Origin: Sinohyriopsis cumingii
Lineage: Eukaryota; Mollusca; Bivalvia; Unionida; Unionidae
Length of the DNA: 64,000 nucleotides
Assembly (NCBI GenBank): GCA_028554795.2
Contig: CM068828.1
Coordinates: 19,119,936-19,183,935 of the forward strand
Reading direction: 5' to 3'
Part shown: piece by piece, positions 24,297-36,008 of the stretch
Position numbering within the stretch: position 1 is the first letter of the stretch
Layout: the number at the start of each line of letters is the position of its first letter
Position numbers and translations under genes: made by a program
Notes under the pieces: model-generated
What the model was told of the DNA's origin: nothing
What the model saw: only the letters and a program-made list of their open reading frames with translations
Databases searched by the model: none

Positions 24297-25015
24297 CTAT
24301 AAATATTTAGAGACTGTCCATAACAAAAAATGTTCGGTTACGTGGAATTAATATAAATATTCTAGTCAAAAGTATTCATCATAGTAATTTAACTTATATA
24401 TTAAAGATTCAAAATCCAAAAAAATATGTTATATCAATCACATATATACTACCATTGTTCGTAAACAAGCAACGACAATTAAAGTGTACTTTATTCAAAT
24501 CTGAAACCGCAGCAGCTGGAAGAATACCATCTTCGCAAACCAAAGGTTATCGATCCATGTTGTTCCATAACGTCCACTGGCACATGTCGGTAGCCAAAAG
24601 AGTATCGCCACTCCTCATTTATATAGGATGCAGCTGAAAAGAATTATCCGACTGCTTGTTATATTTAGCTAGGAATATGACTGGAAAGAATCGCAGCATT
24701 CACCGTAAACAGTTACGTATGCTGCATGTAAAATCTCCGATTTAAACACGGTGGCCTGTTTTTTCTTAGGCATGACAATGTGAACATCACGGAGGTCGCA
24801 ATATATCACACATAACAGGTTAAGAAACGAGCTCCCTGATTTGTCAATTGTTTTGATTTGCTATGGGAAGTAACTCTTTGTATTTGTTCCAACCACTGTT
24901 TTAACTAGTTACATATGCTACGGGTGAGTGTAGAACGAAGCGGATCGACCTCCCATATCTAGCAAAGATGCACGAATAAATACACAGTCAATCATTTCCC
25001 CCAATAAATGAATAT
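24297..25015. other. Intron sequence, no other gene seen
   Basis: Lies between exons 1 and 2 of the split gene. A small ORF at 24455-24637 has no recognisable features. Confidence 0.45.
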
Positions 25016-25017
25016 AA

Positions 25018-25780
25018 TGACTTCTATCTGATTAGCACTTCCATTTGATTAGTACTAATGAAGACGTGTACCATACAGTGACTTGTATCTGATTAGTACT
25101 AATGACGGCGAGTACCATAAGTGACTTCTATTTGATCAGTACTAATGAAGACGAGTACCATACAGTGACTTCTATTTGATTAGTACTACTGGAGACGAGT
25201 ACCATACAGTGACTTATATCTGATTAGTACTAATGACGACGAGTACCATAAGTGACTTCTCTTTGATTAGTACTAATGAAGACGAGTACCATACAATGAC
25301 TTCTATTTGATTAGTACTAATGAAGACGAGTACCATACAGTGACTTCTGTTTGATTAGTACTAATGGAGTCGAGTACCATACAGTGACATAGCTGATTAG
25401 TATTAATGACGACGAGTACCATACAGTGACTTGTATCTGATTAGTACAAATGACGACGAGTACCATACAGTGACTTGTATCTGATTACTACTAATGACGA
25501 CGAGTACCATACAATGACTTTTATTTGATTACTACTAATGGAGATGTGTACCATACAGTGACTTGTATCTGATTAGTACTAATGAAGACGAATACCATAC
25601 AGTGACGTGTATCTGATTAGTACTAATGAAGACGTGTACCATACAGTGACTTGTATCTGATTACTACTAATGACGACGAGTACCATACAGTGATTTCTAT
25701 CTGATTAGTACTAATGGCGACGTGTACCATACAGTGACTTCTATCTAAGTAGTACTAATGATAACGTGTACCATACAAAT
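25018..25780. repeat. 44-bp satellite
   Basis: About 18 copies of a unit with GTACCATACAGTGACTTGTA and TCTGATTAGTACTAATGAAG plus ACGA, within the intron of the split gene. Confidence 0.92.
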
Positions 25781-26059
25781 AGGTTTCGTAATATGATACA
25801 TAATATTGAACACTTAAAAATGCATGAAGGCGTCTTGGTGATATCACCTTGGAGAGACCATTTAACAGTCTCCAAAATCTTATCTTTGGGATATATAATA
25901 TATCCTCTTCATTCAGTTTAAGCGTGAAACATACTAACCGACCGCTCTGTAATCTCTTTCTGTGCAGAATAGCCACATCTTGTTTTCTTAATATGCGCAG
26001 TTTTTATTTAAGCAACTTATATCGGCTAACTCTAAAACATTTATCAAAAACAGTTTAGT

Positions 26060-26290
26060 TGTTGTTGTGGGGTTTAACGCCATTTTTCAGCACACGATAG
26101 GCTATGCATGGCGGCCAGTATTAATGGTGGAGGAAGAACCCGGGATAACCCTGGAAAGAACCACCGACCCACGAGAAGTACCGGCAAGCTTTCTCACATA
26201 CCCACACTGGCTGAATCCGAGACTCGAACCAGCGCAGCCATAGGTGAGATGGCAGTGATCCGTAACGGAGAGCGCTTTAGACCACTCGGC
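26060..26290 (-). mobile_element. Full-length tRNA-derived SINE, family A copy 2
   Basis: On the minus strand it begins GCCGAGTGGTCTAAAGCGCT (A box of a Leu/Ser-tRNA-like head), has a long-variable-arm-like segment, then the B box GGTTCGAGTCTC, a conserved body and a (CAA)n tail. The 11-bp sequence AACAGTTTAGT flanks it on both sides (26049-26059 and 26291-26301), a clear target-site duplication. This copy defines the full family length of about 230 bp. Confidence 0.87.
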
Positions 26291-26301
26291 AACAGTTTAG
26301 T

Positions 26302-26855
26302 AACAACACGGTTTGTTTCCAGAAAACTTCATTGCACAACATCTGTTGCATAACAAATTGTGACGTATCTGCAAACAAGTACAAGGGCTGTATTAATAAA
26401 AGGCTCTTTATCGTGCAGTTCATAGTGAGATATCGAAATTTATCAGTGGAAGAAAAAATTAAATCGCCACAATGGCGATACCACTGCTGAAATTTTGGAA
26501 CTACTTTCATTTGTTTCATTTAGGAAGTATATCTGCCCTTTTATGTGTTATTCAGGCCCTTATTTCCAGACAAGGATGTACAGATATTAAAATGTGTCAA
26601 CTGTACATCCTCTAGTGTACATTTATGCAACCAATAACTTGTTATCTAGAACTGTATAAAAACGAATTAGAAACAACAAAAAGTATTGCAAACGTTTTTG
26701 TTGTAATGCAGCTGTTAATCTCATTAGCACAGAATGGAGAAAACCCAAAGCAACGGTTTTTGCCTTGATGTTTTCTTAGTAGATATACATAAGTGGGATA
26801 CATTTTGTATTTACTAACAAAACGTAATGTCCTCTATATATCACATATCTGATGA
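26302..26855. other. Intron sequence, no gene seen
   Basis: Unique AT-rich sequence without ORFs or repeats of note. Confidence 0.5.
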
Positions 26856-26857
26856 TA

Positions 26858-27599
26858 TATTCGTGTTATTATCAGTCGCTAAAGTATATCTTCCACGTAC
26901 ATCTACATCCTAACTCTGGTGATGTACTCCTGTTATTATCAGTCAGTTAAGTATCTCTTCCACGTACATCTACATCCTAACTCTGGTGATGTACTCCTGT
27001 TATTATCAGTCAGTTAAGTATCTCTTCCACGTACATCTACATCCTAACTCTGGTGATGTACTCCTGTTATTATCGGCCACTTAAGTATATCTTCCACGTA
27101 CATCTACATCCTAACTCAGGGGATGTACTCCTGTTATTATCAGTCAGTTAAGTATCTCTTCCACGTACATCTACATCCTAACTCTGGTGATGTACTCCTG
27201 TTATTATCAGTCAGTTAAGTATCTCTTCCACGTACATCTACATCCTAACTCTGGTGATGTACTCCTGTTATTATCGGCCACTTAAGTATATCTTCCACGT
27301 ACATCTACATCCTAACTCTGGTGATGTACTCCTGTTATTATCAGTCAGTTAAGTATCTCTTCCACGTACATCTACATCCTAACTCTGGTGATGTACTCCT
27401 GTTATTATCAGTCAGTTAAGTATCTCTTCCACGTACATCTACATCCTAACTCTGGTGATGTACTCCTGTTATTATCGGCCACTTAAGTATATCTTCCACG
27501 TACATCTACATCCTAACTCTGGTGATGTACTCCTGTTATTATCAGTCACTTAAGTATATCTTACACGTACATCTACATCCTAACTCTGGCAGAGGTGTA
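26858..27599. repeat. 67-bp satellite, left block
   Basis: About eleven highly similar copies of a 67-bp unit with GATGTACTCCTGTTATTATC, CACGTACATCTACATCCTAA and CTCTGGT. Two subtypes (CAGTCAGTTAAGTATCTC and CGGCCACTTAAGTATATC) alternate in a partly regular pattern, indicating multi-unit amplification. Confidence 0.93.
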
Positions 27600-27790
27600 G
27601 CTAGAGGGGGGCAGGGGGGTACATATGTCCCCGGGCGCCAAGGTACAGGGGCGCCAAAATGAGGCTTACAACGTTACATTATAATAAGTAAACAAGGGTA
27701 ATATTAAGAAATGTGATTAAACGGGGAGGGGGCTGGGGCGCCAATTTTATAGTTCGTCCCCGGGCGCAAAATATCATAGCTACGCCTCTG
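27600..27790. mobile_element. 191-bp hAT-like MITE with 8-bp target duplication
   Basis: Inserted in the 67-bp satellite. It starts CAGAGGTGTAGCTA and ends TAGCTACGCCTCTG (13 of 14 inverted). AACTCTGG occurs on both sides (27592-27599 and 27791-27798), and removing the insert plus one copy restores the satellite unit. An 8-bp duplication with CAGRG-type termini is characteristic of hAT elements. The interior has GGGCGCC-rich segments and no ORF. Confidence 0.87.
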
Positions 27791-27870
27791 AACTCTGGTG
27801 ATATACTCGTGTTATTATCAGTCACTTAAGTATATCTTCCACGTACATCTACATCCTAACTCTGGTGAAT
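27791..27870. repeat. 67-bp satellite, remaining unit after the MITE
   Basis: About one diverged copy of the same 67-bp unit resumes directly after the transposon and its target duplication. Confidence 0.85.
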
Positions 27871-28920
27871 TTTCGTGTTATTGGCCACTGAAGCATGTCT
27901 TTAAACTTATATCTTTATACACAGAATCAAATCATTGAGAACATTCGCCTTTTTGTAGTAATTTCTGTCAGAACTGAACTGCGGTGTATCCATCGACTGT
28001 TGACCTTTTGTAAGTTTCTGATGCATGCGCTGAAGGCGGCATCACAACAAGGCAATAGTAACTTGTGGAATTCCTCGTGATATTTAGACTGATACAACAG
28101 CCCCATTCCCGTAGTAATATTGATAGGGGGTTTAAGGGATGATATCGCCTATTCATTAAAACCTGTTATACACTACCGGTATTTTCCCCGGCTTTGGAGC
28201 TACCGTCGGCTGAAGGGTTCTTTTGGCGACATGTACATTATACCTTTCCGGATCAAATCCTATGTATGGCCACTTGTAGGCTAAATCCACGTGGAAAAGC
28301 ACAACCCTTTACCTGTGGCCATTTTTTAATTTCGCGGCCGTTACCAAATACTGGTAAGTGTCTAAAAGTGTACGCAGGTGCGTACCGGAAAGATTTACAT
28401 GCAGCACGATTACACATTTTAATGAACAGGTGACATAAGACCCAGATATCGTCCATCAGTATTAACACAGACTTTTTTGGGGGGTGGGGGTGGGGTTGAT
28501 TTATCGTATTAGGTTATTATCCTCGCTAGAGAGGTGATGCTGCCTTCTACATATGCGTCAACAATTTAAAAAAAAAGGTATACAGCCGATGGATACACAG
28601 GTGTTCTGTTCTGACATTGACTAAAAATGCGATAGTTTTGGCGGATTTAATACTACGGGTCAGAAGTTGAGGGAATTTACTTACCATCCGCATACGAAAG
28701 GTCAAAGGTCAAAATTAATGTATTTATTACTAGCGAGCATGTAGTTTAGAAATGAATTATGCGTATGGCAGATCCTTTCTAATGTTTTACAATTGAAATT
28801 GACTTTGAACGTTTGGTTGTATGCTGATATTTTCAGGTTATGTTAGCTTTATAACCAGTTGATTTGCATTAAAGAGACCATCTTATAAATAAATAAATAA
28901 ATAAATAAATGGACGAGACT
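27871..28920. other. Intron sequence with a G-rich tract and (AAAT)n
   Basis: A G-run cluster lies at 28478-28496 and an AAAT repeat at about 28886-28910. Small ORFs here show no motifs. Confidence 0.5.
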
Positions 28921-28923
28921 TAC

Positions 28924-29189
28924 GCTCTGCAGCAAGCCGGACATCCATCCACTTCACAGCAGCTGTGGTTGATACTGCAGTAGAGATTCCTGCCGTCGCA
29001 GTTGTTTCCGTAGTAGTATCTATAGCAATATGTGTACGCTTTGGGAATACTCTGAGTTAGACTACTACTGGCAACGTAACATGCCGGAAGTCCTGGGTTC
29101 GTAAACGCCCAGCCTCCATCGCAAAATATCCTATCAACCAGCATGACCATAACAAGAAGAATCTTATTAACTTGTACATGTTCCTTCAT
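28924..29189 (-). CDS. Exon 1 of the Cys/Tyr-rich membrane protein (paralogue A)
   Basis: The preferred start is Met at 29189 (MKEHVQVNKILLVMVML), because it aligns with the MK start of the paralogue at 4129 and gives a signal peptide. An in-frame Met further out (29240) would bury it. The ectodomain has about nine Cys and many Tyr, with GLPACYVASSSLTQSIP, LYCSINHSCCEVD and CPACCR almost identical to the paralogue. The apparent stop is inside a splice donor (GC|GTAAGT), so the exon ends at 28924 in phase 2. Joined to 24181-24296 and 7415-7464 the message is 432 nt, giving 143 residues: secretion signal, Cys-rich ectodomain, one membrane helix and a short basic tail. Resemblance to CYYR1/Shisa-like proteins is in architecture; the ligand or partner is unknown. 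Confidence 0.72.
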
Positions 29190-29239
29190 TTTTTTATATC
29201 TTGCTTGCAAAAGCATAAAACTTTCACGTAAGTTAAGCA

Positions 29240-29850
29240 ATTATAATTTATCGGCAAGAATTACCCCGAGTTAAATTCAGATAGTTAGTTATCGAACATG
29301 GTTATAAGCTTCCTGGTCCATGAACATGACTAAAAAAATATCTGAATTCGGACAAGTCCCATAAAACCCACTTATCTAGCGTTCCCCAAGGTATTCTTGC
29401 AAAATATCAAGTCTCCGTTTACTCAATGCACAGGTGCTCGAACACAATGATCAATTGTCCGTCAATTAAATAGGCATATCTGTATGTCCCGTCTGAAACG
29501 CACCCTTAGTACGTTTGAAAAAGAACATGTTTATCAGTTTACGAATTCATGATAATGTGAGTAGTAAATGAATTGAGAGTTCGGCGTCATCCGGTAGTCT
29601 CAATGACTACTGTCGTTTTTAAAAATTTTTAAATAAGGCAATAGCTAAACATTATTTAAAATTTTCTCAATCATTTTTGTTGGAAATATACAAGTTGTAG
29701 ACAGGAAAAAGAATCATAAATTAAACATTATCTGATTGATTTTTTTTTATCCAGGAAGGACAAGAAATAGTTGATGGAATAATAGCGGATGAAAATGTAT
29801 TGAGACATAAATTTTTATACAGCATACTGTAACTAAAGATAAAATTCCGT
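29240..29850. other. Upstream region of paralogue A, no gene seen
   Basis: Should contain the promoter and 5' UTR of the gene on the minus strand. No distinct core-promoter motif stands out. Confidence 0.4.
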
Positions 29851-29854
29851 TTTC

Positions 29855-30720
29855 AATCATGAAGTACATCGTGTAAGATAAAGAGTGGTGCTCTATCATC
29901 AATGGAGAAATTTGTAACCACAAGATTATCTATCTTGTATTTAGCTGGCTGATTCATTCCTCGTTTTACTTTCTCTTTCAGTGTGTGCACCTCGTTCCTG
30001 TTTCTAACAATCTTTATTAACTGGGACATATCATGTTTGTCTATTGATTGGTTAACGATATCATCTATTTTATTTAGAGTTTTCAGGATTATTCATACAA
30101 ATGAATCAATCGCACGGACCACAACCTGTTATGCTTTGTGAATCAATGGAAGATGGCTGCTTGTCCGCTTCATTTACTTTTATCCTCCTCTGTAGTTTAA
30201 CATAAAGGTTTTGATTATTGCCACCTGAAAATTTATTTAAATTGATGACACCGATAAAAATATCTGTATGATTTTGATTTGCTCACATTTCCACTGCTTC
30301 CATTGATGTAGCTGGTGATGTATACACAAATGCTCCGTCTGAGTCTTTCAGCAATTTGTTGTTCCATCATTGTTTGTTTAATTTGCTCAAGACATTGCAT
30401 TTTTAAGCTGTTCTAACATCTTTCGTTTAAGCTGTTCAAACATAATTTCACATTGTTCAAGTGTAGGTTGTAGATGGTATTTAAATGTCGATTGTTTAAG
30501 CTATTCAAGTCTCTTTTGTTTACGCTATTCAAATATCGTTTAAGTTGGTCAAATATTATTTGTTCAAACTATGCATATGTCGTTTGTTTAAGCAACTCAA
30601 CTACATTCAGACTTTTAATTCCTCAGTTTGCTTTCTTCGTCCAAACTCCTTTTGTCCTTTCTATAATTGTTCTTTATCTCTGAGTAAAGTCACTATGTGC
30701 TCATTACAGGAATTTTGTAC
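29855..30720 (-). pseudogene. Decayed coding-like region with Leu/Gln coiled-coil character
   Basis: On the minus strand a repeated phrase reads as EQLKR/LNSLN-type heptads (30400-30610). Farther downstream LNKIDDIVNQSIDKHDMSQL and an Asp/Val-rich segment read openly near 29870-30090. Stops and frame changes interrupt it. It looks like an old mobile-element or viral structural gene, but no family can be named. Confidence 0.3.
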
Positions 30721-30739
30721 TGGATGTACGGGTTAACAT

Positions 30740-31000
30740 TATTAGAAGTGGTTGACCTCAAATGGGGCTACGTTGTTGCATTGTTAAAGGTATCTGACTT
30801 CAAAAGGCAAATACACTATTCAACACACAAATACTATCCAACACGTCATGTGTAGGTATCTGCTGCTTAGTGGCTGTAGGCATATATCCGAGATCTATAA
30901 TTAAAGCATTACTATATTTTAAATTATGTTGCAGTGTGTATTGTACTGAAACTATAATCAGGGAAACCAACTCATACTACTAAAATGGATGTGACTAAAA
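30740..31000. other. Unique non-coding DNA
   Basis: Nothing recognised. Confidence 0.4.
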
Positions 31001-31460
31001 TTAATGCTAAAATTACGCAACTGTCCCAGAATTTAAAGATTTAATACTAATTTCGAAATCATACTGGACTTTAGAGGAGACTGAAGAAAGTTCAGATTTT
31101 TTAAAATTGGCCTAGACTAAAAGTAGCAATAAAATTCCGAAGTTGTTCCGGACTTTAATGGAGACTGAAAACACTCGGAAATGTTTTTAAAAAATTGGCC
31201 GAGACTAAAAGTAGTATTGAAACTCCCAAATTAATATTGGACTTTAGCGGAGTCTGAGTATGATCCGGAAAATATAAATTTGTCTAAGACTAAATGTAAT
31301 TCTACAATTTGGAAACTCACACGGACTTTAGCAGAGACTGAACAAATTGTCTAGAAAAAAATTAATTATGATCGAGGTTAAAATTATTACTAAACTTTCT
31401 AAACTAATACAGAATTTTTTCGGAGATTTAAAAGCAGTTTTCCCCACAATGTAGAAATTT
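31000..31460. repeat. Diverged tandem repeat, about 100-bp unit
   Basis: Four to five old copies share GACTAAAAGTA, CGGACTTTAGCGGAGACTGA and an AAATT-rich spacer. High divergence indicates age. Confidence 0.65.
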
Positions 31461-31469
31461 TAAAACAAA

Positions 31470-32460
31470 AATGTTACAAATTGTCAAGCAAACAAAGACG
31501 GTGATAAAAAATCCATAAAGTATACTTAAATAAGCGAAAAATGAAACATGGCAGAACAATTATATAAATTGCAAAACATATTGTAGAACTCGTACAATAA
31601 AAGTTTAAAATTTTAACTTTTTGACAAATTTGAAAGATGCTTATGCAAAATTAAACCAACACTCAATTATACATAGCATACTGAAAACTGAATGGATGTA
31701 TTGTCTTAACATGGGGGGGGGGTGTTATCTTAAGACGAGGGGTGCTCTTTATATAGGAAGAGATACGTAACCTAGTAAAAGTAAATTAGAATCATCTACT
31801 GTCCTGAGACAATCTCACATTTCCCCAAAACGTACTGGCAGAAATTCACGCTAGCGATTTTGAAGATGACATGAGTGAACCTAGAACAACACCCTCTGAC
31901 TCCGCCACAAGACAACGAGAGTCAAGATCACCCAGAAAAGAAAGTCATTTAATGGCTTGTGTAGATTTGTTTCACAACGTGGAAGGAAATGTTAGAGATA
32001 TTTATGTATTTATCACTACAGCTGTTTGTGCTCTCCAAATAAAATTGTAAGGTTAAAACCACGCTTAGTAACCAACATATAAACACCCAGTGATCTACTA
32101 GCCAGCAACCACAATATACCATCATCACATCATTTGAGTGGCCTTCACCCAGTTGTATATTGTCCACCACACACTACTTTCCAAAACCCATACTATTCCC
32201 TCAACACGCCGTTTTGGAGTGATGATCTCCGAGTTTGTTTCCATCCAAGATCCAGTTATATATTATTCAACACTTACATTATATAGTCAACGTGCCGTTG
32301 GAGCGACCAATACCCAACACTTACCATCATATACACGGTTATAGCGACCAGCACTAAGTTATCTAAGAACCGAAATCCACACATTTACCAGCAAACGAAA
32401 AAAGGGTAACAATATACACAAACTATACTTGTGAATACACAAATGAACTAGAAATCAAAC
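31470..32460. other. Non-coding DNA; one short Ser/Arg-rich ORF
   Basis: A plus-strand ORF at about 31871-32047 reads MSEPRTTPSDSATRQRESRS and ends with a hydrophobic segment. It is too short to identify. A poly-G run is at about 31712-31721. Confidence 0.35.
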
Positions 32461-32880
32461 TTCGTCTTCAATTTACAGTTTTAATTTTGTTACTGTTTAA
32501 AATTTGAGCTTTTTTATTTCTCCATTTCAATTTTCATAGGTTTCATGAGTTGTTCAAATTTGATTTGTTAAATTTTCATTTTAAATTTCATTTTAATAAG
32601 CATTTTTTGTAGTTGTAACTTGTAATTTTCATTTTTATCTTTAATTTTCCTTATTTCAATTATCAAACTCGACTTTTGGTTTTCCCACCTTTCAATTTTA
32701 TCTGAAACTTTTCTTTTCTAGGTTTTATGCCTAATTTTTATTTTCAACTTAGTACTTTTTCATTTTCAAATTTGGTTTTCCAATTTTTATTAAAATTTCA
32801 TTTATTTCTTTTCGTTTCAAATTTTGTTTCTTAATGTTTATATTTTAAAATACTTATTTGCAATTTTCATTTTCAATTTT
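32460..32880. repeat. T-rich low-complexity tract
   Basis: About 400 bp of degenerate ATTTTCATTTT-like phrases, directly upstream of the capsid fossil. Confidence 0.75.
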
Positions 32881-32884
32881 TCAG

Positions 32885-34103
32885 AACTCGATCTGTTAGC
32901 TATGCCACCGACGACAATGATGGTGAGAAAATACAAATAAGTAGCTTCTCGTCATGTTTCCTCTTCGGCTACCTCAGCCCCTATCGAATTTTAAATCAGT
33001 GGACACCGAAGATTACATCGATCTGATTAACGGTCACTTGTATCAGTAAGTCCGATTTCTCAAAGTAGACAACTCCAATCCAAAGGAAAATGCCAGAGTA
33101 CCTTCTGTCAACAATGTCATGCATTGGTTGTTCATTAAAGTGGATTTGTACTTGAATAACAAAGTATTCAGTAGCAGCATGGATACTTACCCTTACCGAT
33201 CTCATCTGGAAAAATCTCTTGACTTACTGACAAGAAGCCAGGAACATACAGATGGTTCATTTCTTCTGTGGTATGGACACCGGGTACATTGGATGTCTTC
33301 AACTGCACAGAGTTGACAGATGCCGACGATCCACACAATTTTGAATTTCACAACCGTCGAAAGAAAATCGGACAAGAATATAGTTTAGAAATTATGGACT
33401 GATTGCATGGTTGCAAGATAAGCATTTGTGCTCAATGAGTCGATGAACGCCTGAGACCGATGAGGAGAGTTAAGTACCTAGGTGGAGTGTACACATTGAT
33501 GAGGTCAGACAGGCATAATGGACTGGAGCCAGTTTACGCAATGTAGTATAGCTAACATATTTTGTGTTTAATTCTGGATCAAACGGGTAGCCAGTGAATG
33601 TAACATAACAAGAGATGTGTGCTCAGTTCTTTGCGTTCTAGGGATGATCCGATCAGCCGTGTTTTTAACTTTTTGAAGTTTTTGTAGTATATACTGAGAA
33701 GAACAGATATAAGTGAATTACAGTAATCCAGTCCTGATAGTACTAAGGTACTAAGGAACACACAAATATTTTAGTGACATCAACCAAAAGAAAAAACGGA
33801 GTGTTATCAGTGTAAACACGGTGAGACACCGGATGTCTAACTATGACACGTTGGAACAGCTGTATGCATATAATGAAAACATTTAGTGAGACGATTATGC
33901 AGGAGGATATGCTTTGTGTGGATTTGATTTGACTCCAGACCAAGGCAGCGGCGAGGGACATCTCCACTCCATAAACTCAGGCCAACTTCACATGGAACTT
34001 CAGTTCGCAGTAGGTCTGGCAAACACAATTAACGTTATCATGTATGCAGAATTTGACTATACTCAGAAAATCATTTGCTTGAGAAAAGTGATAAGAGACT
34101 AAA
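32885..34103 (+). pseudogene. Broken double-jelly-roll major capsid gene (Polinton-type), fossil
   Basis: Pieces of one capsid protein read in order on the plus strand: LDLLAMPPTT, SATSAPIEF, the N-terminal domain with SVNNVMHWLFIKVDLYLNN and DTYPYRSHLE (33100-33220), then EIMD (about 33390). After an inserted LINE piece follow YDTLEQLYAYNENI and the C-terminal FDLTPDQGSGEGHLHS and INVIMYAEFD (33915-34070). The order and spacing fit the invertebrate capsid family annotated as F54H12.2-like, which I associate with Polinton/Maverick major capsid proteins. Multiple stops, frame changes and loss of the centre show it is dead. A relation to the polymerase fossil at 41-44 kb is plausible. Confidence 0.72.
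33425..33775 (-). mobile_element. LINE reverse-transcriptase C-terminal fragment
   Basis: On the minus strand: LVLSGLDYCNSLISVL, then KKLKTRLIGSS, then CYIHWLPV and, after small breaks, LSDLINVYTP. This matches the conserved thumb and C-terminal part of non-LTR retrotransposon reverse transcriptases (the LDYCNSLL ... HWLPV signature). It interrupts the capsid fossil in the opposite orientation and is truncated at both ends. Confidence 0.82.
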
Positions 34104-35090
34104 TGAAAGATAGAGACGAAGAACCCACGGAGACAGGCCTTAAGTATGTTATTGATCCAGAACAGGAAAAAGACAAAATAACAATCATGATGTCAAGATG
34201 GCAAGAAGAAGAACAACATTTAGTCTCGTGGTTTGCTCCTGACTTAAATAAAACAACAGCTTGACCAAAGATTATTGTTATAGATGTCAAATATATCATC
34301 CTAGTCAGAAGCAAACGGCAAACTATGACAATGAATCAAGAAGAGTCGTTGTCTCTAATCTTTGAGGAAAATTTTGAACAAGATTTGAGTGACCATTCCA
34401 TACCTTCACTGACTTCTCTGGAAACCAAATGCAACGAAACTCTCTTGCACCAGAGTACACAGATTACCCGTTGCTCATCGACTTACTTGACAGCGCCTTT
34501 CATTAGTTAGTATTACCTGTGAAAAGAAAGACAAAAACAAATGATACCTGAGAACATCATTACTTCTGAGGCACAGTTCGTACACAGCTGCTTGGAATCC
34601 AAAGGTGAGTGCTAAAGAAAACCGAAAAACGTCTAAGCCTACGTGATGAACAAAGACGACAGCCATCGACTTTCCCAACAACCACAGTGTGCAAAATTCT
34701 GATTCGTATGGATTATCTCTTTTGGAAAAGGACATAATTTACTTTATGAGAAAACATTACTGTATCGACTCAGTTCAATTATGTATGATTACAAGGATCC
34801 AATTCGATTGTGTGTGAAAAATATTGAGCATATTTTCTTCATCAACGCAGTCTTGGATTTTCCTTCTAATATTTAGTGACTTGTTTGATTCTGACTACTC
34901 TAGAAGCAATGATAAAGTAGATAATCACATATCACGACTGCCTATATAATTATCATATAAGCAAAGCAACAAAGAAATTAAAGCAAAGTAGCGTACAGTT
35001 TGATTTTGAACGAGTTTAAGATTCAGAGATGATGAAGCCGATGCAAATTCATGTTGAAAAGAACAAAACGTCAACTTCTCTCATGTCACA
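34104..35090. other. Possible further remnants of the old viral element
   Basis: Short plus-strand reading stretches follow the capsid fossil (PTETGLKYVIDPEQEKDK near 34130 and an acidic segment near 34330-34510). They may be the next gene of the same element, but no homology is evident. Confidence 0.3.
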
Positions 35091-35094
35091 CAGT

Positions 35095-35375
35095 ATTAGA
35101 TGGACTTTGTATCTGTTACAACAAACAACATTAGACTGGCTTTGTAGTTATCTCACACAGCATTAGATGGGCTTTGCAGTTGTTATATCACACAGCATTA
35201 GACATGCTTTACAGTTGTTATCTCACACAGCATTGGACGGGCTCTTTAGTTGTTTTATCATACAGCAGTAGATGGCCATTGTAGTTGTTATATTACACAT
35301 CATTAGATGGGCTTTGTGGTTGTTATATCACACAGCATTAGATGGGCTTTGCAGTTGTTGTATGTGTTTTTGTAT
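35095..35375. repeat. Tandem array, about 38-bp unit
   Basis: Seven to eight copies of a unit with CACACAGCATTAGATGGGCT and TTGTAGTTGTTATAT. Confidence 0.88.
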
Positions 35376-35740
35376 ATAAAGATTAAGCTTTAAAAATAAA
35401 TTGAAATTAGTCTGTAGTTATTGCATTGTTTAAACATTGCGAAAACAGTAATTCAAACAAGAATAGCGAGAGGCCCTAAACTGTCATTATGTATACTACT
35501 GATATGTATTTTGTGCTTGTCAATGCATTGAATCATTCCGCAAGATCAACCAAATTACAAATCGAAGAAAGCTATGTACATGATGTGCCGTTACCTAAAG
35601 ATACGAGATCAGATTATCGATGAATAACTGTGCACAATACTTTTCGTACTGTACTTGAGCTTCCTTGTTCAACAACGCGTGTCTTTCCAAATTTACCTGC
35701 TCGACCTACGGGTATACCGTAGATGACCGTAAATAAGCTC
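35376..35740. other. Unique non-coding DNA
   Basis: Nothing recognised. Confidence 0.4.
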
Positions 35741-35744
35741 CTCT

Positions 35745-36008
35745 GTCAGGTCTATTACAGTTAACCAACTTACCTCTCTGCTTAACTACTTACACCGTAC
35801 CTACCTACCTAACTACCTGCTCAGCTACTTACTTATACCATACCTACATAACTACCTCGTTTACTACTTAATTACCCAACTTAATTATACCTGATTTCCT
35901 GGATACCTACCTACCTACTTACCTACCTACCTACCTACTACATACATACATACATACATACATACATACATACATACATACATACATACATACATACATA
36001 CATACATA
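35745..36008. repeat. (TACC)n then (CATA)n microsatellite
   Basis: An imperfect CTAC/CTTAC tract (35745-35940) passes into a clean CATA tract (35940-36008). Confidence 0.93.

Noticed and set aside
33579-33761. 60-codon minus ORF as a separate host gene
   Set aside because: It carries the LDYCNSL/HWLPV signature of LINE reverse transcriptases and is truncated.
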